A stretch of 45,161 nucleotides of DNA from Bacteriovorax sp. (GTDB taxonomy: Bacteria > Bdellovibrionota > Bacteriovoracia > Bacteriovoracales > Bacteriovoracaceae), in NCBI GenBank assembly GCA_014377485.1, contig JACMPM010000107.1:1-45161 (forward strand), read 5' to 3'. The notes below the pieces were generated by a model. That model saw only the letters and a list, made by a program, of their open reading frames with translations, searched no databases and was not told the origin of the DNA. Within the stretch, counting starts at the first letter, position 1; each line of letters opens with the position of its first letter. The position numbers were made by a program, and so were the translations under genes. Shown in pieces: positions 32,615 through 41,827 of this stretch.

Positions 32615-33285
32615 GTCCTATAATTAAAATCGAGAATGTAAAAAAATTCTATAAACAATCTCACGCATTAAACGGTGTGAACCTCACAATGAATGAAGGC
32701 GATGAGTATCTTATTAGAGGAGCTTCGGGCTCTGGTAAATCAACTCTGCTATATTTGCTCGGAGGACTTGATCGCCCTACCGAAGGACAAGTCATTGTTA
32801 ATCAAAAAAATTTAGTTGAACTTAGCGACGAAGAATTGGCAGTCTATCGCAATCGCTATATTGGTTTTGTTTTTCAATTTCATTTTCTTCTTCCTTCAAT
32901 GAATTGTCTGAACAATTTATTACTGCCGGCCCGTCTAGCTGGGCTCTCGAGTGAAGAAACGTTGGAAGTTCAAGAGCGCGTTTTGGGTCTTGCTAAAACT
33001 TTGGGCGTGACACAATGCCTTGAAAAATTTCCATTTGAGCTCTCAGGTGGAGAGCAGCAAAGAATAAATATTATTCGTGCTCTTTCATTAAAGCCCAAGC
33101 TTTTACTTTGCGATGAGCCAACTGGAAACTTAGATTCGGAGAACTCAAAAAAAGTCATTCAACTGCTTCGTACTTTGTCAGCAGAATTCAAATCAACCTT
33201 AGTGGTTGTCACTCACGATCCAGTGATTGCAGAGAGCTTTAGCAATCAGATTTTAATGAAAGATGGAATGATTGTTAGAGCCTAG
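32611..33285 (+). CDS. lolD: LolD-type ABC transporter ATPase
   Basis: Start ATG 32611 overlaps the permease stop as ATGA and has AGGA upstream. The 224-residue protein is a single ATPase domain. It has Walker A (GASGSGKST), a Q-loop (GFVFQFHFLLP), the signature LSGGEQQR, Walker B (LLLCDEPTGNLD) and an H-loop (VVVTHD). The sequence after Walker A, LLYLLGGLDRPTEG, is typical of the LolD/MacB subgroup. It powers the permease encoded directly before it. Confidence 0.92.
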   Translation: MSPIIKIENVKKFYKQSHALNGVNLTMNEGDEYLIRGASGSGKSTLLYLLGGLDRPTEGQVIVNQKNLVELSDEELAVYRNRYIGFVFQFHFLLPSMNCLNNLLLPARLAGLSSEETLEVQERVLGLAKTLGVTQCLEKFPFELSGGEQQRINIIRALSLKPKLLLCDEPTGNLDSENSKKVIQLLRTLSAEFKSTLVVVTHDPVIAESFSNQILMKDGMIVRA

Positions 33286-33356
33286 ATATTTCTTTGCACA
33301 TCGTATTGTTCTTGCTACTTTTTAATACCTTAGTTTTTTAATCGAGTGTAAGATCT

Positions 33357-35648
33357 ATGTCTTTGAGATTGATCTCTTTATTTTTTTGGGCAGCCCTGAG
33401 TTTGAGTCTTGCGGGAAGTCTATTTGCAGCCGAAGACTTAGGTCCACGAGTTGATCTTTTTAAAATAGACCAGATTGTCGTAAAAGGTCTCAAGAAAGTT
33501 GAAAAGGAAGCTGTCCTGGAAAAAATCGGTGCAAAAATCGATATGGTTCTCGATAACTACCTTCTTAAAAAAGATCTCGAAAAAATTTATTCCATGAAGT
33601 ATTTTGAAGAAGTTTCCGCTGAACTTGAGATTATTGGTGGGAAAAACGTTTTAATTCTAAAGATGAAAGAAAAGCCTATCGTTACAAAAATCTCTTTCGA
33701 AGGAAACGATGGTTTAAGTGATGACGACTTAAAAGGAATTGTTAAAACCAAAGTTTTTTCAATCCTTGATGCCACTTCTGTAAAAAATGATATTCAGGCC
33801 CTGCTTAAGCACTATGAAGAAAAAGGCTACTTTCTGGCTTCAGTTGATTATAAAGAAAAAAAAATCAATGACGAAAATATCGAACTCATTTTTAATATTA
33901 AAGAATTTGATAAAGTTAAAGTTAAGAAAGTAAGTTTTCTCGGAAACAAAGCTTTCAAAGACGAAGAGATAAAAAGTATTCTTCAAACTCAAGAGGATAG
34001 TCTTTTCTCTGGTCTTTCAGGTTCAGGAAATTTCAAAGAGATTAATTTTCAAAACGATATTGAGCGTTTGAAATATTTCTATCGCATGAAAGGTTACCTC
34101 CAAATTAATATTGGAACTCCTGAAATCACAGTTTCTGAAGATAAAAAATGGGTTTTCATTACGATGAAACTCACAGAGGGTCCTCAGTTCTCAATTAATA
34201 AAATTACTTTCCAGGGTGAAATGCTTTTCCCAGAAAGTGAGGTGCGTGAAAAACTTACTTTGAAAGAAAATGAAACTTATTCTGAAGAGTCTCTCAGAAA
34301 AGACATTCAACTTTTAACTGAAATGTACCAGGACGAAGGTTATGCTTTCGCCAACGTTATTCGTAACCTGAATGTAGTTCCAGGGGAAAATAAAGTTGAT
34401 GTGGAATTTTCTTTTGAAAAAGGGAAGATTGCTTATTTTGGACGCATCAAGGTTAAAGGAAATTCTAAATCTCGCGATAAAGTTATTCGCAGAGAACTTC
34501 TTATCCGTGAAGGACAGAAATTTAACGGAACGGCTTTACGTCAATCTAAAGAAAACGTTCAACGCTTAGGGTTCTTTGAACCTGAATCGATTATCTTCAA
34601 CACCGTTTCACCAAAAGACAAAGAAGACATTCTGGATGTTGAAATTGCTGTCAAAGAAAAAAATACAGGACAAATTTCTCTTGGTGCAGGTTATTCAACT
34701 GCGACTGGTGGATTTTTCCAAGCCTCTGTTTCTCAATCGAACTTTAGAGGATTGGGACAGAATTTAACTTTCAGTTTAAATATAGCTAAGACTTCAAATA
34801 CTTTCAGCATAGATTTTACTGAACCTTATTTCTTAGATTCAAAATGGTCACTGGGTGGTGGCGTTTTCATGAGTAACGATGACACTTCATCATCATACAG
34901 TGAAAAGAAAAAAGGTATGAACGTGAGAGTTGGTTATCCAGTTTTTACTTTCACTAATCTTTATACAACTTATAAGTTAGAAGACACTAGAATCAAAACG
35001 GTTGATGACCCTACAATTGATGTGAATTTAGAAAATGGTTTAGCCTCTTCAATTCAAACTTCTATTGTTCACGACCGCAGAGACGATCGCTCTGATGCCA
35101 GAAAAGGTATTTTCCTGAGTTACTCAACTGAGTATACTGGGATAGGTGGCGATAAGAAGTGGATTAAAAACGAAACTGAAGCCCGTGGATTTTACCCTGT
35201 ATGGGGTGATTTGATATTGCGTTCGCGTTTTTATGCTGGTCGCTTGGACGAAGTTAACGGTCAAAAAATTCCTCGTACTGAAAAATTCACCTTAGGTGGA
35301 TCGAGAAATCTTCGCGGATATGCATACGAAGCAATTGGGCCAAAAAGACAGGGCGTAAATAATGCAGGACAAACTTTAACTTTCAATACTGGTGGTATAT
35401 TTTCTACTTTCACCAATCTTGAGTTCCAACATCCACTATCAAGAGAAGCTGGACTAAAGTGGGTTGTCTTTTTTGACGCTGGACACGCTGGTACATTTAA
35501 CGATGTAAGAATATATACTGATTATGGTTTTGGTTTTAGATGGTTTTCTCCGATTGGAACGCTTCGGTTCGAATTTGGTTACCCATTAACTGGTGTATAT
35601 AAAAATCAGGGTTCTCAATTCCATTTTGATATAGGACAATTATTTTAA
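33357..35648 (+). CDS. bamA: BamA, outer-membrane beta-barrel assembly protein
   Basis: A signal peptide (ending GSLFAAE) is followed by five POTRA repeats (about residues 33-430, with recurring GN..F....I and Y...GY patterns such as LLKHYEEKGYFLASVDY). A C-terminal 16-strand barrel of the Omp85 family follows. The barrel contains the conserved loop-6 element L-R-G-Y-A-Y-E and ends with the aromatic residue F (DIGQLF). BamA inserts outer-membrane proteins. It leads the conserved order bamA-skp-lpxD-fabZ-lpxA. Confidence 0.97.
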   Translation: MSLRLISLFFWAALSLSLAGSLFAAEDLGPRVDLFKIDQIVVKGLKKVEKEAVLEKIGAKIDMVLDNYLLKKDLEKIYSMKYFEEVSAELEIIGGKNVLILKMKEKPIVTKISFEGNDGLSDDDLKGIVKTKVFSILDATSVKNDIQALLKHYEEKGYFLASVDYKEKKINDENIELIFNIKEFDKVKVKKVSFLGNKAFKDEEIKSILQTQEDSLFSGLSGSGNFKEINFQNDIERLKYFYRMKGYLQINIGTPEITVSEDKKWVFITMKLTEGPQFSINKITFQGEMLFPESEVREKLTLKENETYSEESLRKDIQLLTEMYQDEGYAFANVIRNLNVVPGENKVDVEFSFEKGKIAYFGRIKVKGNSKSRDKVIRRELLIREGQKFNGTALRQSKENVQRLGFFEPESIIFNTVSPKDKEDILDVEIAVKEKNTGQISLGAGYSTATGGFFQASVSQSNFRGLGQNLTFSLNIAKTSNTFSIDFTEPYFLDSKWSLGGGVFMSNDDTSSSYSEKKKGMNVRVGYPVFTFTNLYTTYKLEDTRIKTVDDPTIDVNLENGLASSIQTSIVHDRRDDRSDARKGIFLSYSTEYTGIGGDKKWIKNETEARGFYPVWGDLILRSRFYAGRLDEVNGQKIPRTEKFTLGGSRNLRGYAYEAIGPKRQGVNNAGQTLTFNTGGIFSTFTNLEFQHPLSREAGLKWVVFFDAGHAGTFNDVRIYTDYGFGFRWFSPIGTLRFEFGYPLTGVYKNQGSQFHFDIGQLF

Positions 35649-35672
35649 GATATTTCTCAAAGGGAGACTACA

Positions 35673-36182
35673 ATGAAATCTTTAATCGCTGTTATGGCAT
35701 CTCTTCTATTTACGTGCTCGGCATTCGCTAAAGTAGCTGTTGGTAAAGTTGATGTGCAAAAAGTACTTATCACTGTGACTCAAGGTCAGGCCGTTCGCGA
35801 CCAATTGAAAAAAGCATTCGATGAAAAACAAAAACTTCTAAAAGAAGAAGAAGATAAAATCAGAAAACTTCAAGACGATTACCAAAAGAAAGCGTCAGTT
35901 TTAAATGACAAAGAAAAAGGTAAAAAAGAAAGAGAAATCCAGGAAAAAATCGTAGCGATTCAACAAAAGACTGCTACTTACCAAAAAGATATTCAAGATA
36001 TGGAGCAAAAACTTAAAACTCCAATCCTGGAAAAAGTAAAAGCAGTTGTTGATGAAGTTGCAAAAAGTGCAGACGTTGATCTTGTTTATGAAGCAGCAAC
36101 AGCTCCAATCCTTTACGCAAAAGAAGAAAAAGACCTTACTGATGACGTAATAAAAATGTTCAATAAAAAATTTCCTAAATAA
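35673..36182 (+). CDS. skp: Skp/OmpH periplasmic chaperone
   Basis: A 169-residue protein with a signal peptide (ending CSAFA), a conserved start VAVGKVDVQKVL and a long charged helical hairpin (about 45-120, KAFDEKQKLLKEEEDKIRK...). A C-terminal small beta/helix part follows (DLVYEAATAPILYAKEEKDLTDDVI). Skp trimers hold unfolded outer-membrane proteins in their arms and hand them to BamA, encoded immediately upstream. AGGGAG precedes the start. Confidence 0.95.
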   Translation: MKSLIAVMASLLFTCSAFAKVAVGKVDVQKVLITVTQGQAVRDQLKKAFDEKQKLLKEEEDKIRKLQDDYQKKASVLNDKEKGKKEREIQEKIVAIQQKTATYQKDIQDMEQKLKTPILEKVKAVVDEVAKSADVDLVYEAATAPILYAKEEKDLTDDVIKMFNKKFPK

Positions 36183-36212
36183 CATTTTAAGTAAATTTAG
36201 AATTTCAAATAC

Positions 36213-36255
36213 GGGATCCGTTGAGCGAAAAGCTTATCGGATCCCATAATTTTTT
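36213..36255 (+). terminator. Long hairpin with T-run between skp and lpxD
   Basis: GGGATCCG (36213-36220) pairs with CGGATCCC (36238-36245). The stem continues inward, after one T-T mismatch, with TGAGC and GCTTA around GAAAA, giving about 13 pairs. ATAATTTTTT follows. It has the form of a Rho-independent terminator placed inside an otherwise continuous operon, so it probably sets a lower level for the lpx genes than for bamA-skp. Confidence 0.75.
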
Positions 36256-36269
36256 AAGAGGATGTTCCT

Positions 36270-37301
36270 ATGAAACTAGGAAACCTAAAAAACTTCGATT
36301 CAACTCTCGCAATCATCATAGGTGAGGAAGAGTTTACAGTTGTCGGTATCACCGACAGCTTTCAACTGGCACATCATCATTTTGTTTTTATTAAAAATAA
36401 GAATTTTTTAAATGATTGGTTGGAAAAAAATAAAACACCAAAAAGTACCGGTGTAATTTTTGAAAAAAAATTCTTTGATCTAATGAATGAAGAAATTAAA
36501 TCACAAGTTCAAGACTTCGCTTATTTTACAGCGATAGTAGACGATGTGAATCTTGCTATGTCTTATCTTTCAAAACCTTTTTTTGAAGAAAAAATAAAAA
36601 ATGTAAATGACATGGTTGATGGTCGACAAATGGGATCGGCGATAGTGGATTCTAGTGCATGGATTGCACAAGGCGTTTTCATTGGAGAAAGCGTATCGAT
36701 TCACGCTGATGTAAAAATTCACCCTGGAGTGGTGATTATGTCAGGAGTTGAAGTTGGGATAGGAAGTGAAATCTATCCAAATACAGTTATTTACCGAAAT
36801 GTAAAAATTGGAAAAAATGTTCGCATCCACGCTAACTGCTCAATTGGTTCGGATGGATTTGGATATAATTTTAAAAATGGCGAACACTTAAAAGTTTGGC
36901 ATATGGGTAGTGCAATCATTGGCGATAAAGTTGAAATCGGTGCCAATACAAGTATTGATGGTGGAACTTTTTCTCCAACTATAATTGGTGCCGGTTCAAA
37001 AATAGATAATCTTGTTCAGATTGGGCACAATTGTCGTTTGGGGATCGGTGTTGTTATTTGTGGTCAAGCTGGGCTCGCCGGAAGCTGTATTGTTGGTGAC
37101 TACACTGTAATGGGCGGTAGGGCCGCGATTGCTCCTGGAGTGACAATCGGTAAAGCTGTGCAAATTGCAGGCAATGCCGGAGTCGTAAGCAATGTTGGCG
37201 ATGGTGAAATAGTTGGTGGGTTTCCTGCGCGGGAAATTAAAGAGTGGAGAAAAGAAGTTGCGCTGATACGCAAGCTTTCTTCAGCAAATACAGTAAAATA
37301 A
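36270..37301 (+). CDS. lpxD: LpxD, UDP-3-O-acyl-glucosamine N-acyltransferase
   Basis: An N-terminal uridine-binding domain (about 1-100) precedes a left-handed beta-helix of hexapeptide repeats ([19 protein letters not shown]..., [16 protein letters not shown]...). The catalytic histidine lies in [10 protein letters not shown], and [12 protein letters not shown] is the conserved pre-catalytic segment. LpxD adds the second acyl chain, from acyl-ACP, to the lipid A precursor. AAGAGGATG precedes the start. The normal SIDRGT-like segment reads SIDGGT. Confidence 0.95.
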   Translation: MKLGNLKNFDSTLAIIIGEEEFTVVGITDSFQLAHHHFVFIKNKNFLNDWLEKNKTPKSTGVIFEKKFFDLMNEEIKSQVQDFAYFTAIVDDVNLAMSYLSKPFFEEKIKNVNDMVDGRQMGSAIVDSSAWIAQGVFIGESVSIHADVKIHPGVVIMSGVEVGIGSEIYPNTVIYRNVKIGKNVRIHANCSIGSDGFGYNFKNGEHLKVWHMGSAIIGDKVEIGANTSIDGGTFSPTIIGAGSKIDNLVQIGHNCRLGIGVVICGQAGLAGSCIVGDYTVMGGRAAIAPGVTIGKAVQIAGNAGVVSNVGDGEIVGGFPAREIKEWRKEVALIRKLSSANTVK

Positions 37302-37320
37302 TTGATAAGCAGGAGTTTTT

Positions 37321-37812
37321 ATGTTTTTAAATACTGAGCAGGTAATGAAGATTCTTCCTCATCGCGATCCTTTTCTTTTTATTGATTCAGTTGAATCAGT
37401 GTCAATTCCAGGACGCACTTTAGTTCCAGGTGAAGTCGTAGACATGAAAGAAATTGTAGACTCTGAAGTAGTGGCTCATTATAGAACAAAAAAAGATCAC
37501 GCTATCTTTAAAGGTCACTTTCCAGATTTTCCAATTCTTCCCGGTGTAGTTCAAGTTGAAATGATGGCCCAGGCAACAAGCTTCGTAGTTTTTTTGATTC
37601 ATAAAGAACCTATGAAAATGAAAATGGATGTCGCGCTTTTATCTATTACTGAAGCTAAATTTAGAAAACCTGTTTTGCCTGAAATGGATTTGAAATTAGT
37701 CACTCGAATTATAAAATTGAGAGGAACGATAATAACCAGCGAATGCAAACTTTATCACAATGATCAATTGATGAGTGAGGCTACGGTTATGGCCTCGCTT
37801 AAGATGCAATAA
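37321..37812 (+). CDS. fabZ: FabZ, 3-hydroxyacyl-ACP dehydratase
   Basis: Typical hot-dog-fold FabZ of 163 residues. The N-terminal ILPHRDPFLFIDSV is conserved. So is the active-site helix motif G-H-F-P-D-F-P-I-L-P-G-V, with the catalytic Glu in QVEMMAQA. FabZ dehydrates 3-hydroxyacyl-ACP in fatty acid elongation and so competes with LpxD/LpxA for the same substrates. The placement within lpx genes is the usual one. AGGAG precedes the ATG. Confidence 0.97.
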   Translation: MFLNTEQVMKILPHRDPFLFIDSVESVSIPGRTLVPGEVVDMKEIVDSEVVAHYRTKKDHAIFKGHFPDFPILPGVVQVEMMAQATSFVVFLIHKEPMKMKMDVALLSITEAKFRKPVLPEMDLKLVTRIIKLRGTIITSECKLYHNDQLMSEATVMASLKMQ

Positions 37813-37838
37813 AAAAAGCAATTAACAAGGAATAGTTT

Positions 37839-38624
37839 ATGATACATCCAAGTTCTCTTATTGATCCTCAAGCTAAAGTTCATGAAACAGTAAAAATTGG
37901 ACCATTTTGTATTGTTGGTCCGAATGTAGAAATTGGTGCCAATTGTGTTTTACACTCTCACATCGTTGTAGATGGTCATACGACTATTGGTGAAGGTAAT
38001 ATTTTTTTTCAAGGATGCTCGATTGGAGCACCTCCTCAAGATACATCTTATAAGGGTGAACCAACTCAGACTGTGATTGGAAATAATAATACTTTCCGTG
38101 AATATGTTTCAATTCACCGCGGGACTCTTAAAGAAAATAGAATTACTCAAATTGGAAATAACTGCTTCTTCATGGCCTACGTTCACGCAGGTCACGATGT
38201 TGGAATCGGAAATAATGTTGTCATTGCAAACTCTACAAATTTCGCAGGCCATGTAAAAATCGGCGACCGTGTAACAATCGGTGGTGGAACAAATATTTCT
38301 CAATTCGTAACAATTGGAAGAGGAGCTTATATTGGTGGAGCTTCAGCTATTGATCGCGATATTCCAGTTTTTTGTACAGCAATGGGAAATAGAGTTTACT
38401 TGAAAGGAATAAATATCATCGGTCTTCGTCGCCAGGGATACTCTAAGCAAGAAATTTCTGAAGTCGTGGATTTCTACCGCACAATGGAAGCTTCGGCACT
38501 TTCTCCACGCACATTCGTCGACCATGCTGAATTTATGGCGGAGTTTAAAGACAACCGCGTAGTTCAGGAGATGGTAGAGCAAATTAAGAAAACTGAAATT
38601 GGAATTGCACCTTTCAATTCATAG
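37839..38624 (+). CDS. lpxA: LpxA, UDP-GlcNAc (or UDP-GlcNAc3N) O/N-acyltransferase
   Basis: The 261-residue left-handed beta-helix protein begins IHPSSLIDPQAKVHETVKIGPFCIVG. It has the catalytic His segment MAYVHAGHDVGIGNN, the GGGTNISQFVTIGRGAYIGGASAIDRDIP region, and the C-terminal helical part INIIGLRRQGYSKQEI. LpxA starts lipid A synthesis by placing a 3-hydroxyacyl chain on position 3 of the UDP-sugar. The GnnA-like gene directly after it suggests the substrate may be the 3-amino analogue, which would give an amide rather than an ester. Confidence 0.96.
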   Translation: MIHPSSLIDPQAKVHETVKIGPFCIVGPNVEIGANCVLHSHIVVDGHTTIGEGNIFFQGCSIGAPPQDTSYKGEPTQTVIGNNNTFREYVSIHRGTLKENRITQIGNNCFFMAYVHAGHDVGIGNNVVIANSTNFAGHVKIGDRVTIGGGTNISQFVTIGRGAYIGGASAIDRDIPVFCTAMGNRVYLKGINIIGLRRQGYSKQEISEVVDFYRTMEASALSPRTFVDHAEFMAEFKDNRVVQEMVEQIKKTEIGIAPFNS

Positions 38625-38648
38625 GAATTAATTCAGGATGGAGTGGTT

Positions 38649-39599
38649 GTGGGAAAAATAAAAATTGCAGTTATAGGTTATGGTCACCTCGGAAAATGGC
38701 ATGCACAAAAAGCCGAAGCCTTTCCAGAGTTAGCGGAGTTAAAATACATTGTTGAAAAATTTCCGTCTGCTATAGAGGCTGCAAAAATTGCTCATCCCAA
38801 TGTTCAGGTGGTCGATGATATTTCAAAAGCGATTCACGATATCGATGCAGCTTTTGTCGTAACGCCCACATCATTTCACTTTGAACTAGTAGAGTTTCTA
38901 TTAAAAAATAATAAGCATGTTTTTTGTGAAAAACCATTAACCGAAACGACGGCTCAGGCTCTTAAGCTAAAAGATTTGTTAGTTGGTCGTGACCTGGTTT
39001 TACAAGTTGGTCACTCCGAGCGATTTCACCAGGCCTGGGAGAGAAAAGAAAATTACAAACAATTTTTTAATTCACCCGCTCATATCACTTTAAAAAGAGT
39101 TGCTCCTTTTAAAGGACGCGCAACCGACGTTGATGTGGTTCAGGATCTAATGATTCACGATTTAGATCTACTAGTATATCTCTTTGGAGAAACACCGATT
39201 AGTGTTGAATCAGTTGGATTTAAGATGAGAACTAACCGCTATGATTATGTTTCTTCTAATTTTAAATTTAAGTCAGGTCATAAGGCGACTATCACTGTAG
39301 GTCGCAATCAAACTAAAGAGGTTAGAGAGCTTGAAATTTCTAATAAGTCCGGAACACTTTTAGTCGATTTGATGAGAAACGAAATTCAGGAAGCATTGGG
39401 GAGTGATCCTGGTCCTGAGTTTGTCAGTCTCGATAAATATGAAAAACGCGACCATCTAATGCTCGAGCACAAACATTTTTATGAATCAATCAGTCAGCAT
39501 AAAAAGCCTATTGTTTCACTGGAAGATGGACTCTTGGCCGTACGATTAATCGATAAAGTTATTGAAAGCGTCGAAAGTGGCCGTGAGGTTATGATCTAA
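38649..39599 (+). CDS. Gfo/Idh/MocA oxidoreductase, probable GnnA of diamino-sugar lipid A synthesis
   Basis: A Rossmann fold begins at once (KIAVIGYGHLGKWHAQKAE). It has the family E-K-P motif (HVFCEKPLTE) and the QVGHSERFH and MIHDLDLLVYLFGE segments of the catalytic domain. GnnA oxidises the 3-hydroxyl of UDP-GlcNAc so that the aminotransferase GnnB can make UDP-GlcNAc3N. In Acidithiobacillus these genes sit with lpxA. Here the gene lies between lpxA and lpxB, which strongly suggests the same role; GnnB is not in the window. The start is taken as GTG 38649, with GGAG five bases before it. GTG 38643 is also in frame. Confidence 0.85.
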   Translation: MGKIKIAVIGYGHLGKWHAQKAEAFPELAELKYIVEKFPSAIEAAKIAHPNVQVVDDISKAIHDIDAAFVVTPTSFHFELVEFLLKNNKHVFCEKPLTETTAQALKLKDLLVGRDLVLQVGHSERFHQAWERKENYKQFFNSPAHITLKRVAPFKGRATDVDVVQDLMIHDLDLLVYLFGETPISVESVGFKMRTNRYDYVSSNFKFKSGHKATITVGRNQTKEVRELEISNKSGTLLVDLMRNEIQEALGSDPGPEFVSLDKYEKRDHLMLEHKHFYESISQHKKPIVSLEDGLLAVRLIDKVIESVESGREVMI

Positions 39600-40765
39600 T
39601 GAATCCAGTTGGAAAATCTTGCTTGATAATAACCGGTGAGAAATCGGGTGAAGAGCATGCACTTAGTTTTTTTAAAGAACTAAGATTTAATTCACCCGAC
39701 ACCAAATTCTTCGGTGTTGGCGGTGAGGATTTGAAATCGGCCGGCCTTGAACTTCTCTACAACTTAAAAGATTTTTCCTCTTGGGGTTACAGTGAAGTGA
39801 TCTTCAAAATTCCTTTTTATATAAAAGCCATGAATCATATTCTGGATGAAGTAGAAAAAAGAAATTGTAAGGTGGCCATCCTGGTAGATTACCAATCATT
39901 TAATTTAAAATTGGCCGGTAAATTAAAAGCTCGTGGAGTTGAAGTTCTCTATTACGTTGCTCCTCAGGCCTGGGCTTGGAAAGAGTACCGGGTAAAAAAA
40001 TTAAGCGCGTATGTGAATACTCTTTTCACCATTATTCCATTTGAAAAAAAATGGTTTCATAATCGCGGAGTTAAAAAAGTCGTCAGTATTGATCACCCGC
40101 TCTGGACTACTTATGAAAAAGAACTGAAGAGTTTTTCTTCCACTTTCTTTGTCCCAGGCAATAAAAAGCCAATGCGCTTGCTGCTGCTTCCCGGTTCACG
40201 TCAATTTGAAGTGGCCCTACTTCTGCCGGAATTTATCAAAAGTATTCTCCTTTTACAGAAAGAATTTCCATTGGAAGTTTCAATTGTTAAGTCTTCAGGT
40301 GTTTCTGAGAATCTATACGAATCTTATAATCAATATTTTGATAAAATATATACCAATGAAGATTTGGTTATTGCTCTCAAGTCCACTGATTTCGCTCTCG
40401 CTTCCAGTGGAACTGTGACGCTCACATGCGCTCTTTTTGAAGTACCTACTGTGGTTTGTTATAAGACATCGCTCTTAAATCAATTTATTTTCGAGGCAGT
40501 TGTCAGATATAAATGGTTCATAAGCCTGGCGAATATCGTACAGAATCGCACGGTCTTTCCCGAGCTTCTTCAAGATGAGGTGAGTAGCTATAATATCGTG
40601 TCTCATTTAAAGTTTTGGTGTAATAATGAAAGAGATTATCGCGAGCTTAAAGAGCAGTTGAAACTGACAAAAAAATTGGTCAGAGGTGAGGGCATTGATG
40701 TTCCTCAGTACTTGGCGAACGTAATCAATTATTCATATGGAAAAAAACTCGACACCTTTTCTTAA
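39599..40765 (+). CDS. lpxB: LpxB, lipid A disaccharide synthase
   Basis: GT-B fold glycosyltransferase (family GT19, 388 residues). It has the start LIITGEKSGEEHALSFFKEL, FGVGGEDLKSAGLELLYNLKDFSSWGYSEV, YYVAPQAWAWKEYRVKKL, LLLLPGSRQFEV and the C-terminal SSGTVTLTCALFEVPTVVCYK. It joins UDP-2,3-diacyl-glucosamine to lipid X to form the disaccharide. Its ATG overlaps the last base of the preceding stop codon. The lpxK start lies 29 bases inside its 3' end. Confidence 0.95.
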   Translation: MNPVGKSCLIITGEKSGEEHALSFFKELRFNSPDTKFFGVGGEDLKSAGLELLYNLKDFSSWGYSEVIFKIPFYIKAMNHILDEVEKRNCKVAILVDYQSFNLKLAGKLKARGVEVLYYVAPQAWAWKEYRVKKLSAYVNTLFTIIPFEKKWFHNRGVKKVVSIDHPLWTTYEKELKSFSSTFFVPGNKKPMRLLLLPGSRQFEVALLLPEFIKSILLLQKEFPLEVSIVKSSGVSENLYESYNQYFDKIYTNEDLVIALKSTDFALASSGTVTLTCALFEVPTVVCYKTSLLNQFIFEAVVRYKWFISLANIVQNRTVFPELLQDEVSSYNIVSHLKFWCNNERDYRELKEQLKLTKKLVRGEGIDVPQYLANVINYSYGKKLDTFS

Positions 40766-41807
40766 GAAGATTTTTTTTACGCCCTTATCCTGGGTGTGGG
40801 GATTCATTTATTATTTTCGTCGTATTTGTTATGACTATGGAATACTAAGACAACGCTCTTTTCAAGTTCCCATCATCTCAGTTGGCAACCTCACTTTCGG
40901 CGGCACGGGAAAAACTCCCTTTACTCTTTGGCTCTCACAATACCTTCACACTAAAAATAAAAGAGTAATGATTTTAATGAGAGGTTATAAAGGGCGTCTG
41001 GAGCATTCGAGCGGCCTTCTTTATTCAGGTAAAAAGATAAATCCCGATGCTACTGACTACGGCGATGAAGCTTTGTTATTTGCCAGACGTCTGGAAGACG
41101 CCACGGTTGTTGTCGGAAAAAAACGCAGTGAAAATTTAAGTTTTTATTTTCCAAAAGTAGAACCTGATGTCGTGCTCTTAGAAGATGGACATCAACACAT
41201 AAAAATTAAGCGAAAACTCAATATCGTTTTATTCGATGCTCTTATGCCTTTATCCTCTTACAAAGTTGCACCTTTAGGATATATGCGCGAAGGTTTTCAA
41301 GCGCTAAAAGATGCTGACCTCGTTGTTATTGGACGTGCCGACTTAGTAACGCCAGCTAAAGTTTTGGCCTTGAAAGATTTATTGATCCCGCATCTGCCTC
41401 GCGGAATACAATTTGCAGAAGTTGGCTTTCGTCCCAATGGTTTTTATAATTCTGCCTATGACATGGTGTACACTCTCGATCAGATTAGAAATCGTAAAGT
41501 TATTTGTGTGGCCGGAGTTGCAAACCCCAAGTCTTTTTTTAAATTACTGGAAGATTTAGGCGCAGATATTTTGGTAACCGAATCTTTTCCCGATCACCAC
41601 TTTTTTAAGCCTGATGAAATCAACTCACTTCTTTCTTATGCTAAAAGCGAAGATGCTCTTATCGTAACGACAGAAAAAGATATTGTTCGAATTAAGAAAA
41701 TTGTAAACGATGAAAGCATTGTTTTTTTAGAAGTTGATATTCATTTTTTGTCGGGTGAAATTGAAACAAAAGAAATTATAGATTCATGTTTGAAAAATAT
41801 TTACTAG
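40737..41807 (+). CDS. lpxK: LpxK, tetraacyldisaccharide 4'-kinase
   Basis: The N-terminal hydrophobic membrane anchor (FFTPLSWVWGFIYYF) is followed by the Walker A motif G-G-T-G-K-T (55-60, in ISVGNLTFGGTGKTPFT). Further family segments are RGYKG, GDEALLFARRL and VVLLEDGHQH, and then the second domain with VAGVANPKSFFKLLEDLGADI, FPDHHFF and VTTEKDIVRI. It phosphorylates the 4' position of the disaccharide. Bdellovibrio lipid A is reported to lack phosphate, so a phosphatase or mannosyl replacement step would be needed later if that applies here. Confidence 0.95.
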   Translation: MEKNSTPFLKKIFFTPLSWVWGFIYYFRRICYDYGILRQRSFQVPIISVGNLTFGGTGKTPFTLWLSQYLHTKNKRVMILMRGYKGRLEHSSGLLYSGKKINPDATDYGDEALLFARRLEDATVVVGKKRSENLSFYFPKVEPDVVLLEDGHQHIKIKRKLNIVLFDALMPLSSYKVAPLGYMREGFQALKDADLVVIGRADLVTPAKVLALKDLLIPHLPRGIQFAEVGFRPNGFYNSAYDMVYTLDQIRNRKVICVAGVANPKSFFKLLEDLGADILVTESFPDHHFFKPDEINSLLSYAKSEDALIVTTEKDIVRIKKIVNDESIVFLEVDIHFLSGEIETKEIIDSCLKNIY

Positions 41808-41827
41808 AAATTACTTATGGATAAATT

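Noticed and set aside
36213-36245. Hairpin before lpxD as a riboswitch
   Set aside because: It is a single extended stem with a small loop and a T-run, with no multi-helix aptamer. Terminator form fits better.
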